A stretch of 64,000 bases of DNA from Paludibacteraceae bacterium. Lineage in GTDB: Bacteria; Bacteroidota; Bacteroidia; Bacteroidales; Paludibacteraceae. Shown piece by piece: positions 40,946-51,078 of the stretch. How positions within the stretch are numbered: the first letter of the stretch is position 1; every line of letters starts with the position of its first letter. The translations under genes were made by a program, and so were the position numbers. The notes under the pieces are model-generated. The model was not told the DNA's origin. It made no database searches and was given only the letters and a program-made list of their open reading frames with translations. The stretch is from assembly GCA_017450435.1 (NCBI GenBank), contig JAFSTO010000056.1, forward strand, positions 124,001-188,000, written 5' to 3'.

Positions 40946-43900
40946 ATGAGGAGACATACAATTTTGTTAAGGCTGGTAGTACTCTGCGTGGCTATTCATG
41001 TTATTCCGGCAATCAGTGAGTATTGCGGGGAGATATCCGCTCAGCAGTCTGCCATCTATTCGTCAGCTGATGCCTCACTGACCGAAGGCATACGTCTGTA
41101 TGAGGCCGGTCATTATGCTGCGTCACAGCGTATATTAAACACCTTTCTGGCAGGTGAGATAGCAGAGGACGAGCGCGATGAGGCGGAGTTCTATTTTGCT
41201 GTCAACGCTTTTGAACTGCGACAGAAGAATGCGGCGCAACTGCTGAAAGCATACGCCAAGGTCCACACTTATTCACCATATCTGTCGGAGGTGCATTTTA
41301 TGCAGGGCGTGCTGTGGGCGGAAAAACGGAAGTTCAAGCAGGCACTCAAAGAGCTTGACTTGGCGCAGTCGAAAGACCTGTTCAGTCACCATGTTGACGC
41401 CTGTCTCTTCTATAAAGGTTATTCGCACCTGCACATGCAGGAGCCGCAGGCAGCACTCGGGTTCTTCAGCCGGCTACATAATAACGAGGCGAGTTTGTAT
41501 TATCTTCAGTCGCGCTACTACTATGCCTACTGCCAATATGTGCTGGGTAACTTCGTGAAGGCGCTGCCGGACTTCCTCTTCGTGGAACAGACAACGCAGT
41601 ATAGTGGAATAGCACCGTATTATATCATCCAGATTTATTATGCACAGCAGCAGTATGACGAGGTGCTTGCCAGGGCCGACAAGCTGCTGAAGAACGACCC
41701 GAAGAACGAAAACAACTGCGAACTATACCGCATACTCGGCGAGATAAGTTACCACAACGGGGAGTACGCCGAGGCTATTGACCACTTCAAGCACTACAGC
41801 TCGATGGCCGAAGAGCAGAACGCTGCACTTGTCAGAGAAGACCTCTATCTGCTGGGTATGAGCTGCTACGAGCTGCACCAGTATGACGACGCTGTCAACT
41901 ATTTCAAAAAAGTGAAACTTGAGGGTGACAGCCTCTCGCAATCAACGCAGTATCATCTTGGTAATGCTCTGGTGAAGTCTGCTACGGACGCAGATCGCAG
42001 TGCCAAGTTAGCACAGGCAAAGGTGTATTATGGAGCGGCAATGAGAATGACGTTCTCAAAAAAACTGAGGGAAGAGGCGATGTTCAACTATGCACTCACC
42101 ACTTACCAGTCTTCTACAGCGCTTGGCGAATCGGTTACGGCGTTCATGGATTTCCTTAAGGATTTTCCGAAGTCAGAACATCGTCCGATGGTTTATTCGC
42201 TGCTCTCTGATGCGTTTATGATGTCGAAGAACTACGGTGCTGCTCTGGATGCCCTTGAGAAGATTGAGGAGCCGGACAAACGTATGCTTGAGACCAAGCA
42301 GTATCTGCGTTATCAGATTGGTACCGACTTCTTCCTGCAAGGCAAACACAAGCAGGCTTTGAAGCATTTTGAAGACGTATTGAGCAACGCTGCGGACAGC
42401 AGGTTGGCGTCTTCTAAGGATAATCGTACGTACAAGACCGAAGCTCTTTATATGAAGGCGGAAGCGGCTTTCAGGTTGCAGCAGTACGACATTGCCGCAC
42501 AAGCGATGGCTGAGTTTCAGAAACAACCCAACGCAGGCAGTAGCAAGAACTACGAACTTGCGCAGTACTTAGAGGGTTATATCCGTTTCCAACAACGCGA
42601 CTATAAGGCAGCAGAGAGTTCTTTTCTCGGTTTTGTGCAAGTGGCTGATGCTCAGACAGCGACCTATGCAGATGCTCTTAACCGTATAGGTGACTGCTAC
42701 TTCTCGCAACGCGACTTCGTCAAGGCTGAGAGCTATTACGCCAAAGTCATAGCTTTAGGAGCCAGCGGGGCAGACTACGCTATCTTCCAGCGTGGTTATG
42801 CGCTCGGACTACTCAAGCGCTACGGGGATAAGATTGCCACACTTGACAGGCTCGTCTCGCAGTTCCCGAGAAGCGACTACGCCGATGACGGACTCTATGA
42901 GATTGCCAGGGCTGAACTGCAGAGAGAGGATAACAACGCCGCCATCGAAGCCTACGACCGTCTGCTCGCAACATACCCGAACTCCAATATGGCGAGAAAA
43001 GCAGCATTGGAGAAAGCGATGATTTTCTACAATATGCATAAGACCAACGAGGCTATTGATGCATATAAGGCGGTGATAAAAAACTACCCGTCAACGGAAG
43101 AAGCGTATGCTGCCTTGGACGGAATGGAGGTGTGCTACGTAGAGACTAACAGGGTAACTGAATACCTGGCATACACCAAGACGCTCGGGCGTATCAACAT
43201 GAAGATGACTTCTAATAAGGAGGACTCACTCACCTATATTGCCGCCGAGCTGCAATATATGCAAGGCAACTACAAAGAGGCTGCGGAAGGGCTTCGCGCA
43301 TACCTCGATAATTACTGCGACGGCGGCAGGTATTGTACAGCGGCACAATATTTCTGTGCGGATGCGTATTATCAACTCGGCAATAAGGATGCTGCGTTGC
43401 TTGAGTTTAAGAATCTGTGTGAGATGAAGGCTAATCCGTATATGGAAACTTCACTGCTGAGAGCTGCCGAACTTACCTATGACAGGGAGGATTATCCGGA
43501 GGCGCTGAAATATTTCCGCCGCCTGCAAAAACAATCGTCTGAAATACGCACTTCGGATATCGCCCGTTTGGGTATATTGCGTTGCAGTTATCTGCTTGGC
43601 GACAACACCTCCGTCATAGAGGTTGCTACGGAGCTTATTGACGACCCCGCAACGGTGCCGGACACACGAAACGAAGCTCTCTATAACAGAGGAAAGGCCT
43701 ATTTCGCACAAGGACTGTATCTGAAGGCTATTGACGACCTGCGTCCGCTGGCAGAGGAGACAAGAACCGCAGTCGGAGCCGAGGCAAAATATCTTATTGC
43801 CGAGGCACTGTTCAACCAAGGCGATTTAGATGAGGCGGAAACAGAGGTGATGTCGTTCGCACAGATGAACACCTCACAGCAGTACTGGCTCGCCAAGGCT

Positions 43901-44110
43901 TTCATTCTCCTGGCTGATATCTATACACGACGCGGAGACGACTTCCAAGCCGAACAATACCTGCTCTCGCTACAGGCTAACTATCATGGACAAAACGACG
44001 ATATAGCGCCTACGATTGAGGAGAGACTGCAGCTACTCAATGAGCGAAAGAATGACAGGGTGGAAGAACCGGAAGATGCAGAAGCGTCTGCTGATGAAGA
44101 GGATTTATAA
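40946..44110 (+). CDS. Large secreted TPR protein
   Basis: 1054 residues. Basic start and hydrophobic leader (VVLCVAIHVIPAI), then about 20 or more tetratricopeptide-type helical repeats across nearly the whole length, for example YHNGEYAEAIDHFKHYSSMA and AYFAQGLYLKAIDDLRPLAE. The C-terminus is acidic. TPR arrays act as scaffolds. The next gene is an outer-membrane barrel, a pairing often seen in Bacteroidetes. Function unknown; repeat count was made by eye. Confidence 0.85.
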   Translation: MRRHTILLRLVVLCVAIHVIPAISEYCGEISAQQSAIYSSADASLTEGIRLYEAGHYAASQRILNTFLAGEIAEDERDEAEFYFAVNAFELRQKNAAQLLKAYAKVHTYSPYLSEVHFMQGVLWAEKRKFKQALKELDLAQSKDLFSHHVDACLFYKGYSHLHMQEPQAALGFFSRLHNNEASLYYLQSRYYYAYCQYVLGNFVKALPDFLFVEQTTQYSGIAPYYIIQIYYAQQQYDEVLARADKLLKNDPKNENNCELYRILGEISYHNGEYAEAIDHFKHYSSMAEEQNAALVREDLYLLGMSCYELHQYDDAVNYFKKVKLEGDSLSQSTQYHLGNALVKSATDADRSAKLAQAKVYYGAAMRMTFSKKLREEAMFNYALTTYQSSTALGESVTAFMDFLKDFPKSEHRPMVYSLLSDAFMMSKNYGAALDALEKIEEPDKRMLETKQYLRYQIGTDFFLQGKHKQALKHFEDVLSNAADSRLASSKDNRTYKTEALYMKAEAAFRLQQYDIAAQAMAEFQKQPNAGSSKNYELAQYLEGYIRFQQRDYKAAESSFLGFVQVADAQTATYADALNRIGDCYFSQRDFVKAESYYAKVIALGASGADYAIFQRGYALGLLKRYGDKIATLDRLVSQFPRSDYADDGLYEIARAELQREDNNAAIEAYDRLLATYPNSNMARKAALEKAMIFYNMHKTNEAIDAYKAVIKNYPSTEEAYAALDGMEVCYVETNRVTEYLAYTKTLGRINMKMTSNKEDSLTYIAAELQYMQGNYKEAAEGLRAYLDNYCDGGRYCTAAQYFCADAYYQLGNKDAALLEFKNLCEMKANPYMETSLLRAAELTYDREDYPEALKYFRRLQKQSSEIRTSDIARLGILRCSYLLGDNTSVIEVATELIDDPATVPDTRNEALYNRGKAYFAQGLYLKAIDDLRPLAEETRTAVGAEAKYLIAEALFNQGDLDEAETEVMSFAQMNTSQQYWLAKAFILLADIYTRRGDDFQAEQYLLSLQANYHGQNDDIAPTIEERLQLLNERKNDRVEEPEDAEASADEEDL

Positions 44111-44166
44111 TCCCGACATCCGTTAACACGACTCTGCTACTCGTTAATCAAATCCCGACATCCGTT
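44109..44166 (+). repeat. 16-bp direct repeat between TPR and barrel genes
   Basis: AATCCCGACATCCGTT occurs at 44109-44124 (overlapping the TPR stop codon) and again at 44151-44166, 42 bases apart. No dyad or mobile element is visible. Its role is unknown. Confidence 0.5.
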
Positions 44167-44216
44167 TATATAACACCCGAATGTTATTCGGGAGACAACA
44201 ATACTCCAACTCCAGT

Positions 44217-46004
44217 ATGCAAAATAGAAATATCATATCTTTGGTCTTATTAGCGCTTTGTTGTGGCGCTTATGCCCAGTCGGATGAGACAGCTTTGCCG
44301 GACTCTGCCGCCGTTGAGCGCACGGTGTATGTGGAACGCGAGTTCCAGCCGACTATTCAAGCGGCGGGTAAGATAGCTGTGATGCCGCAGATATACGAAC
44401 CGCAGATTGTGCTCCGGCAGCCGGAATACTCGTCATTCAGTGCCCCTCTCTCACTTGACTATAACGTTCGTCAACTGGACTTCTCTACACTTAACTTCAG
44501 GCATCCTGAGGCGCTTCACGGCTTTCTTGAGGCCGGGGTGGGGCATGCTAATTCATTATTCTCGTTCAACTACAGGGTCACCGACTCGCAGATGCAGTCG
44601 CGTAGGCGCGATAAGAGAAACACAGCCAACGACCTTGTTCTTGACATTCACGCCGACCATCTCGCACAATGGGGCCTCAAGACACGCTCCGTTACATCGC
44701 TCGGATTTGACTTCGCCAAGCAACTGCCGACAACGCAGATTTATTTTGGTGTCAATGGTGCCAACGATTTTTTCAGCCGATACGGATGTTATTACACCCC
44801 TGATGCGGCAGACCCCGCTATAGGAACATACTCTGTCAACAGACTGAAGAACATAACTGACAGTTTGAAGCAGAGTATCTGGACGGCTGACGCCTTTGTC
44901 GGAGTGAGAAGTCTTCCCAATGCAGACCTTGAATACTCCGCCCAAGCAGGGTATGAGGCTTTCATTGCGCCGGGCTTTGGTATAGAGCACCAGATTCACA
45001 CGCTCGGCTCCTTCGAGTGGAGCTCCGATGTACACCATGTCGGATTTGAGGCGGATATGCAAAACCGCTTTTATTCTACCGATTCCGCTTTACGCTCCAA
45101 CCACCGTATTCATATTGAGCCATACTACGCCTATGAGGGCAACCGTATCAGACTGCACGCCGGCGTCAATCTTGATTTTTCCGCAGGCAAAGGACGGGTA
45201 GCAGGCATATCACCTAATATCCGGTTTGAAGCGGACATCACGCAAAACTGGTTCGCAGCGTACGCCAATGTTTTAGGTACGTATGAGGCTAACGGAGTAA
45301 GAGGGGAGTTTAAGGAGAATATATATCGTACACTAAGCTGCCTGTATTATGACAATCTGTCAGGAACATATATCCCTGTTGATGCGGAGGTCGGCTTTAA
45401 GATTCGGCCGTATGCTACTCTTCTTATGGAACTGCACGCCGGCTATCGGCTCACCCTTGACCAACACGTCAATGTCTTCAGCCGTGAACACTACGGCATG
45501 TTTGAGCATGAGCGGCAGAATGTATCCACATGGCGCATTGGAGCGGATTTTCACTACCACCTTAGAGACATGGTTGTACTTAACTTTGGCGGCAATTATT
45601 ATATTTACAACGCTCATAGTGCTATGGGAGTCACTACTGCCATGCCAACGGGACTTATTATGTCAAACGGTAATTCTATCGCCTTCGACGGACAACAGTG
45701 GGATGTGCATGCACGCGTGGATGTGAATATCAACCGTAAGTGGCTTGTCTATTCCGACAACTATCTGATAGGCAAGCGCAATGCCTGCGTCTATGACCTT
45801 GCAACCGACACTTATTCAACGGCTATCCTCAGACCTGCCTTTGACCTTAATCTCGGAGTGCAATATAACGTCAACCGTTGGCTTTCTGTCTATGCTCAAC
45901 TCAATAACTACCTCGCGTGGACAGAGAAACTGTCGTTCTATACCTTCTACGGACATGAGGCAGCAAGAGCTAACTGTATGATAGGAATGACATGGAGCTT
46001 CTGA
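44217..46004 (+). CDS. Outer-membrane beta-barrel protein
   Basis: 595 residues from the ATG at 44217; an in-frame ATG at 44181 gives an unlikely polar extension. The N-terminus is a signal peptide (IISLVLLALCCGAYA). The mature part contains alternating amphipathic strands with aromatic ends and finishes MIGMTWSF, the terminal-Phe signature of outer-membrane barrels. Close to the N-terminus VERTVYVEREFQPTIQA resembles the linker of TonB-dependent-receptor-like proteins, but no plug domain is seen. It follows the TPR gene and probably works with it. Substrate unknown. Confidence 0.82.
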   Translation: MQNRNIISLVLLALCCGAYAQSDETALPDSAAVERTVYVEREFQPTIQAAGKIAVMPQIYEPQIVLRQPEYSSFSAPLSLDYNVRQLDFSTLNFRHPEALHGFLEAGVGHANSLFSFNYRVTDSQMQSRRRDKRNTANDLVLDIHADHLAQWGLKTRSVTSLGFDFAKQLPTTQIYFGVNGANDFFSRYGCYYTPDAADPAIGTYSVNRLKNITDSLKQSIWTADAFVGVRSLPNADLEYSAQAGYEAFIAPGFGIEHQIHTLGSFEWSSDVHHVGFEADMQNRFYSTDSALRSNHRIHIEPYYAYEGNRIRLHAGVNLDFSAGKGRVAGISPNIRFEADITQNWFAAYANVLGTYEANGVRGEFKENIYRTLSCLYYDNLSGTYIPVDAEVGFKIRPYATLLMELHAGYRLTLDQHVNVFSREHYGMFEHERQNVSTWRIGADFHYHLRDMVVLNFGGNYYIYNAHSAMGVTTAMPTGLIMSNGNSIAFDGQQWDVHARVDVNINRKWLVYSDNYLIGKRNACVYDLATDTYSTAILRPAFDLNLGVQYNVNRWLSVYAQLNNYLAWTEKLSFYTFYGHEAARANCMIGMTWSF

Positions 46005-46020
46005 TAATCTGTTTTCTGAA

Positions 46021-46959
46021 ATGAATTACTTAAAAATACTTCGCCCCGTCAACCTCTTGTTCATTATCGCCGTTATCTGCGTGATGGATAAAGGTGCGGT
46101 TAAGGCGCTTATGCTGCAGTACCAATTGTCCGAACCTCTCTTGTGGTGGCAGTTGCTGCTGCTTATCGTTGCTATTGTGCTTATTGCTGCAGGAGGATAT
46201 GTTATCAACGACTATTTCGATGTCAAGATTGATGCTATCAACCGTCCTGAGCGGCTTATCGTGACACGAGGTATCAGCAAACAGCAGGCAATGACACTCT
46301 TTCAGTGCCTCACCGCCGCCGGCATACTGTGCGGAGGAGCACTTGCTGCTGTACTCAAGAGTATGCCGCTCGGACTGACTTTTCTGCTTGTGCCGGGTAT
46401 CCTGTGGTTCTATTCGGCAAGCTATAAGAGACAGTTCCTTATAGGCAACCTCACCGTCGCTTTCCTTGCTGCTCTGGTTCCGATGACGCTTGCGATTGCA
46501 GCTGATGCTGCTATTAAGAACGAGTTTGGGCAGGACTCGATGCTCGGCCAGTATCTTATCAACGCTATCTATCTGCGTCTCGCAGCCTTTGCTGCCTTCG
46601 CTTTTCTCACCACTTGGGCTCGTGAGATAATCAAAGACACGGAAGACCAGGAGGGAGACAGAGAAATGGAGTGTCATACTATACCGGTGGTGCTTGGAGA
46701 TACAGCAAGCAAGGTTTGTGCTACATTGGTTATTCTGATTGTCATGACTCTGCTTGTTTTAGGTAATGTGTTCTATATCAAAGGGGGCTTCGATATCACC
46801 AACAACGCCACCAAATACGACCTGTTGCTGCAGCTCTGCTTCATCGTTACTCTCGTTATCCTCTGGAGAGCACGCCTACCGCAGGACTACCATAATGCAC
46901 AGCTCGCAATGAAACTCTCAATGCTGCTCGGCACCCTTCTCCCACTCGTTGTTTTTTAG
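46021..46959 (+). CDS. UbiA-family prenyltransferase
   Basis: 312 residues, about eight to nine membrane segments. The two acidic motifs of UbiA enzymes are NDYFDVKID (63-71) and DTEDQEGD (about 205-212). In Bacteroidetes this subgroup, next to maf, is annotated as geranylgeranylglycerol-phosphate geranylgeranyltransferase-like; the exact substrate cannot be read. It starts 16 bases after the barrel gene, so the four genes 40946-47773 may be one transcription unit. Confidence 0.88.
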   Translation: MNYLKILRPVNLLFIIAVICVMDKGAVKALMLQYQLSEPLLWWQLLLLIVAIVLIAAGGYVINDYFDVKIDAINRPERLIVTRGISKQQAMTLFQCLTAAGILCGGALAAVLKSMPLGLTFLLVPGILWFYSASYKRQFLIGNLTVAFLAALVPMTLAIAADAAIKNEFGQDSMLGQYLINAIYLRLAAFAAFAFLTTWAREIIKDTEDQEGDREMECHTIPVVLGDTASKVCATLVILIVMTLLVLGNVFYIKGGFDITNNATKYDLLLQLCFIVTLVILWRARLPQDYHNAQLAMKLSMLLGTLLPLVVF

Positions 46960-47089
46960 TTTCAAATGCACGAAGAAGTGACCAAGTGACAGGCACCGGC
47001 GTATCAACGTACCGTCCTCTACACTTGGCTGAAACAAGGTTGGAACACTCGGGCGAAACAAGAATACAAATATTTTTCAATAATCGTCA
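46960..47089. repeat. Intergenic copy of the CAAGTG / AGACGGTA repeat family
   Basis: The 130 bases between UbiA and maf carry AAGTGACCAAGTGAC (46977 onward) and, on the minus strand, GCCAAGTGTAGAGGACGGTA (47036-47005 region) with two GTTTC[GA]GCC-type blocks. This matches parts of the copies at 47.8, 56.1, 57.7 and 62.6 kb. No gene or promoter is evident. Confidence 0.5.
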
Positions 47090-47773
47090 ATGAAAGACCA
47101 TCTTATACTTCTTGCTTCCAAAAGCCCTCGCAGACGCGAACTGCTTGCCGGACTCGGTATCCCTTTTCGTGTTGTTGACGTCAATGCGGATGAGAATTAC
47201 CCGAGCGAACTGCGTGAGGGTGACATTCCTCTTTTTATAGCTCGCAGCAAAGCCGCTGCTTATGCCGAGCCGCTTGCAGAAGGAGAGGTGCTTCTTACTG
47301 CCGACACTATCGTCTGGCTCGACGGAGAAGTGCTTGGCAAACCAAAGGACGAGGGCGACGCCGTCAGGATGCTGCACAGACTATCCGGCAAGACACATCA
47401 GGTCTATACCGCCGTCTGTCTTCGCTTTCGCTGCGGGGCCCCCATGAACAACGTGAAATGGGGTGAAAGCGGGGTTTCCGCGAACAATGTTCCACCCACG
47501 TGTAGAGACAGTATCATTTTACCGTCTCTCTCCGACAACAGTACTATCGGCGAGCGGGCTTTCGTCAGCCGTTCTGACGTCACCTTCCGTACACTCTCCG
47601 ACGAGGAGATATACCACTATGTCCGCCACTACCGTCCGCTCGACAAAGCCGGAGCATACGGCATACAAGAGTGGATAGGATACATAGGCTGTGTTAAGAT
47701 GGAAGGCTCTTTCTATAACGTGATGGGACTCCCTACCGCCGCTCTCTACGACGAACTCAAGAAAATTTTGTAA
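47090..47773 (+). CDS. maf: Maf-type nucleoside triphosphate pyrophosphatase
   Basis: 227 residues. Maf motifs: LASKSPRRRELL (8-19), ADTIVW (71-76), GKPKDEGDA (83-91), and the C-terminal RPLDKAGAYGIQEWIGYIG (182-200). Maf hydrolyses non-canonical dTTP/UTP-type nucleotides and slows division. Usual length is about 190. The surplus of about 35 residues lies at 114-156 between TAVCLRFR and VSRSDVTFR, and corresponds to a repeat-like insertion at 47429-47557 that keeps the frame. Whether the enzyme stays active is unknown; the core motifs are intact. Confidence 0.9.
   Translation: MKDHLILLASKSPRRRELLAGLGIPFRVVDVNADENYPSELREGDIPLFIARSKAAAYAEPLAEGEVLLTADTIVWLDGEVLGKPKDEGDAVRMLHRLSGKTHQVYTAVCLRFRCGAPMNNVKWGESGVSANNVPPTCRDSIILPSLSDNSTIGERAFVSRSDVTFRTLSDEEIYHYVRHYRPLDKAGAYGIQEWIGYIGCVKMEGSFYNVMGLPTAALYDELKKIL
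47429..47557 (+). repeat. In-frame repeat-like insertion inside maf
   Basis: Insert of about 129 bases encodes residues 114-156. Its right part holds GAGACAGTA (47505-47513) and TACCGTCTC (47520-47528), a near-palindrome like AGACGGTA...TACCGTCT found in intergenic repeats, preceded by CCACCCACGTGTA, similar to the GTTTCGCCCAAGGGTAGAGAC block at 57.7 kb. Boundaries are approximate. Confidence 0.5.
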
Positions 47774-47779
47774 AAAAAA

Positions 47780-47880
47780 CCAAGTGACTATGAACTTGGT
47801 CACTTGGTACTTATGAGAGACGGTAAAAATACCGTCTGACACCACACTTCACGTGGCTCGAGGGGCCCCGTGTCTCTACC
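47780..47880 (+). repeat. Hairpin array downstream of maf
   Basis: CCAAGTGAC (47780-47788) pairs with GTCACTTGG (47799-47807). AGACGGTA (47818-47825) pairs with TACCGTCT (47830-47837). A GC-rich segment GGGGCCCC follows. Belongs to the dispersed repeat family. The rest of 47774-47957 holds no gene that I can see. Confidence 0.6.
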
Positions 47881-47957
47881 TTTTGGCGGTAAAATTCACC
47901 ATTTAGCGCTGTACACCATTAAGCGTAGCGTCTGCATTAATAAATATCGCAGCGGTC

Positions 47958-49655
47958 TTACTTTACTTTTAGTAATGCTCCTTTCCATGCCGGTAGCGTG
48001 ATGCGGAACGGACGTGTAGGGCATAAGTAACCACGATACTCTGAACCCGTCAGGAGGTCGGTGAAAACCAACTCATGCTCTGAAGGTTCTATGCCAAGGT
48101 GGGCAAAAGCCTCCTCCGGAATGCGTACCTCAATGTCAGCCTGTTTGTCATCGAAATTAAGAACTGCCAATACTATGTGGCTGCCGGCAGTATGCTTGCC
48201 GTTGTAATGACGCAGGTATGCAAAGTGCTCGTGTCGGTTGAATTCCGCCCCTTGAGCGTACTCTAAGTCGTACATCTCACCCTCACTGATGGCTTTCTCT
48301 TTGCAGGCGATGTTCAGCAGACGGGTGTAGAACTCACGCAGTTCGTGTTGCTCGTCGTCGAGTTTGGCACCGTCCCACTTACCTTTGTTCGACCACGCCT
48401 GAACGGCAGGAATACCGCAGTAATCGAAGATGCTGGTTCGTCCGTCAATGCCGGAGAAACCTTCTGCCTGCATGCCCTTCTCTCCTAATTCCTGCCCGGC
48501 ATAAACCATCACGGGATTAGTGCCGAGAGTAGCTGCTACTATCATAGCCGGCTGAGCGCACATGCCGCGTCCGCAGAAGAACCCTGACGCTATGCGCTGC
48601 TCATCGTGGTTCTCAAGGAAATAAAGCATACGGTCGCGTATGTCGTTGGTCTGCTGCCATTGCTGACTGATACCTTCTGCGGGATAGTTCTTCGATGTTA
48701 CGGCTCTCAGATAATCGTACATGCCCACTTTGTCATACAGGTAGTCGAAACCCGCATCAAGGTAGCCTTTATATAACGCCGGGGTATAAATCTCTGCAAT
48801 GAAGATGACGTGAGGATACTGCTCCTTCACTTTTGGTAGCGCCCACTGCCAAAACTCCTGAGGAACCATATCCGCCATGTCGCACCGAAAGCCGTCGATT
48901 CCTTTGGCTGACCAGAAAAGCAGGATATCCAGCATCTTCTTCCATGTGTCAGGCGTCGGGTGGAACTGTTTCTCTCGGCCTCCGCGGTAGAACACACCGT
49001 AGTTCAGTTTTACCGTCTCATACCAATCGTCCTTTCCCGGATGGGCAGTGAAGCAGTCGTTGCCGGTCACCTTGGCAGGATACTCCTCATAGTCGCCTAT
49101 GTCAAAACGCGGAGAGAACTTCTCCCCCGGCAGGTAACTGAAGTTGTTGAGTGGCGAAAAAGCCCACTCCGGGTGGTCGTTTGCACCAAGGTCTTCCACA
49201 CCGGCAGGCAGGTTGTCTGAGTGGTACTCACGAGCCACATGATTGGGAACAAAGTCCATTAGAACTTTCAAGCCGGTCTTATGGGTGCGTTCTATCAGGG
49301 CCTCCCATTCCTGCATACGTTTAGGTACGTCAACCGCAAGGTCAGGATCAACGTCATAATAATCCTTGACTGCATACGGTGAACCCGCCTTGCCTTTCAC
49401 TATAGCAGGGTGGTCACGTCGAATACCGTAGCGGTAGTAATAAGTCTGAGTGGCGTGTTCCAGAATACCGGTGTACCACACATGGGTGGCACCAAGGTGC
49501 TTGATTTGGCGGAGCACTTTCGGAGTTATGTCGTTCATCTTGCCGCAACCATTCTGCTCAATGTCGCCATTATGAACAGGGTGAGCATTGAAATTGGCAA
49601 ATGTACGCGGCAGTAGTTGGTAGATTACTGTCTTAGGCATAGTTGTGTTTTTCAT
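47958..49655 (-). CDS. Alpha-amylase family glycoside hydrolase (GH13)
   Basis: 565 residues, no signal peptide, so probably cytoplasmic. GH13 landmarks: MDFVPNHV (133-140), catalytic nucleophile Asp259 in GFRCDMAD, acid/base Glu288 in FIAEIY, and Asp351 in FLENHDEQR. A C-terminal beta domain follows from about 450. It hydrolyses or transfers alpha-glucans; exact specificity is open. It has no partner genes in the window, and no clear promoter was found. The 168 bases upstream (49656-49823) hold no gene. Confidence 0.9.
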   Translation of the reverse strand: MKNTTMPKTVIYQLLPRTFANFNAHPVHNGDIEQNGCGKMNDITPKVLRQIKHLGATHVWYTGILEHATQTYYYRYGIRRDHPAIVKGKAGSPYAVKDYYDVDPDLAVDVPKRMQEWEALIERTHKTGLKVLMDFVPNHVAREYHSDNLPAGVEDLGANDHPEWAFSPLNNFSYLPGEKFSPRFDIGDYEEYPAKVTGNDCFTAHPGKDDWYETVKLNYGVFYRGGREKQFHPTPDTWKKMLDILLFWSAKGIDGFRCDMADMVPQEFWQWALPKVKEQYPHVIFIAEIYTPALYKGYLDAGFDYLYDKVGMYDYLRAVTSKNYPAEGISQQWQQTNDIRDRMLYFLENHDEQRIASGFFCGRGMCAQPAMIVAATLGTNPVMVYAGQELGEKGMQAEGFSGIDGRTSIFDYCGIPAVQAWSNKGKWDGAKLDDEQHELREFYTRLLNIACKEKAISEGEMYDLEYAQGAEFNRHEHFAYLRHYNGKHTAGSHIVLAVLNFDDKQADIEVRIPEEAFAHLGIEPSEHELVFTDLLTGSEYRGYLCPTRPFRITLPAWKGALLKVK

Positions 49656-49823
49656 GTTTAGCGGGTAGGTCTCTCAATGTTATAAGCGGTAGGTGATGAG
49701 TGTGCTGCCCACGGGTGAGACGGATAGTTGTGTTTTGTGCGCGGCATATACCGTCTCTCAAACTGGAAGCTGATTGTGGAGAGGAGTGCGCACACTCCTT
49801 ACTCCACATTCGGCTTTTGTTTT

Positions 49824-51026
49824 CTATTGTTTATTGACGATAGCCATCGTGTCGGAAGCAATCATCAGCTCTTCGTCGGTAGGTATAACCACTACCTTCA
49901 CCTTTGAGTCCGGCGCAGAGATTATCGCCTCTTTGCCGCGTATGGTGGCGTTGAGTTCATTGTTGAGCTTGACGCCCATGAACTCCAGTCCCTCGCATGC
50001 AGCCTCACGCATTGATGCCTGGTTCTCGCCAACACCTGCGGTGAACACGATGATATCCACGCCGCCCATTGCAGCAGCGTAGGCTCCGATGTACTTGCGA
50101 ATACGGTAGTTGTACATCTTCTCCGCCAGCTGAGCACGTCGGTTGCCTTCTTTGCAAGCATTCTCAAGGTCACGCATGTCGCTGCCTATGCCACTCACAC
50201 CGGCTACTCCCGACTGTTTGTTCAGGTAATTGGACATGCCGTCTGCGTCTAAGCCGAGTTTCTTCTGCAGGAAGGTCACTGCACCGCCGTCCACATCGCC
50301 GCTTCGGGTTCCCATCATCACACCCTCCAGAGGCGTCAGACCCATTGACGTGTCCATGCATTTGCCGTTTTTCACGGCAGCCAACGAGCCGCCGTTACCG
50401 ATGTGGCAGGTGATAATCTTCACATTATTGTAGTCTTCACCAAGGAACTCGCACGCACGTGCGGACACGTAACGATGTGAGGTGCCGTGGAAGCCGTAGC
50501 GGCGTACACCGTATTTCTCATACACCTCGTATGGCAGAGCGTACATGAACGAATAGTCGGGCATCGTCTGGTGGAAAGCCGTGTCGAACACGCCTACCTG
50601 AGGCAGACCCGGCATCAGTTCGCTCACGGCGCGGATACCTTTCAGGTTAGCGGGGTTGTGCAGGGGAGCGAGGTCGCTCACCTCTTCGAAGGCGCGAATG
50701 ACCTCATCGGTGATTAGTACCGACTCCGTGAAACGCTCACCACCGTGCACCATACGATGACCTACTGCGTCAATCTCATTCAGACTCTTGATGGCGCCCA
50801 TCTCGGCATCGGTCAGAAGAGAGAAGATGAACTTGACACCCTCGGTGTGCTCGGGAATGTCGTGCATTACCTTAACTTTCTCGCCGTTAGGCAGTTTTAC
50901 CTTCACAAAAGCGTTGTCCAAGCCGACGCGCTCTGCTCCGCCGCTGGCGATGACAGACTTGCTGTCCATGTCGTACAGCGCGTATTTGATTGACGAGCTG
51001 CCGCAGTTTAATACAAGAATTTTCAT
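49824..51026 (-). CDS. ackA: Acetate kinase
   Basis: 400 residues, standard length. Signatures: MKILVLNCGSSSIKYALYD, VGHRMVHGGERF, HIGNGGSLAAVKNG, TSMGLTPLEGVMMGTRSGD. It converts acetyl phosphate and ADP to acetate and ATP, yielding energy in fermentation. It lies 52 bases behind pta, so the two are probably co-transcribed from the promoter at 52159-52189. Confidence 0.97.
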   Translation of the reverse strand: MKILVLNCGSSSIKYALYDMDSKSVIASGGAERVGLDNAFVKVKLPNGEKVKVMHDIPEHTEGVKFIFSLLTDAEMGAIKSLNEIDAVGHRMVHGGERFTESVLITDEVIRAFEEVSDLAPLHNPANLKGIRAVSELMPGLPQVGVFDTAFHQTMPDYSFMYALPYEVYEKYGVRRYGFHGTSHRYVSARACEFLGEDYNNVKIITCHIGNGGSLAAVKNGKCMDTSMGLTPLEGVMMGTRSGDVDGGAVTFLQKKLGLDADGMSNYLNKQSGVAGVSGIGSDMRDLENACKEGNRRAQLAEKMYNYRIRKYIGAYAAAMGGVDIIVFTAGVGENQASMREAACEGLEFMGVKLNNELNATIRGKEAIISAPDSKVKVVVIPTDEELMIASDTMAIVNKQ

Positions 51027-51078
51027 TATATCTGTTGAGTTAGAAATTACACTTATAATTACCGCTGTGAGTCAGTTG

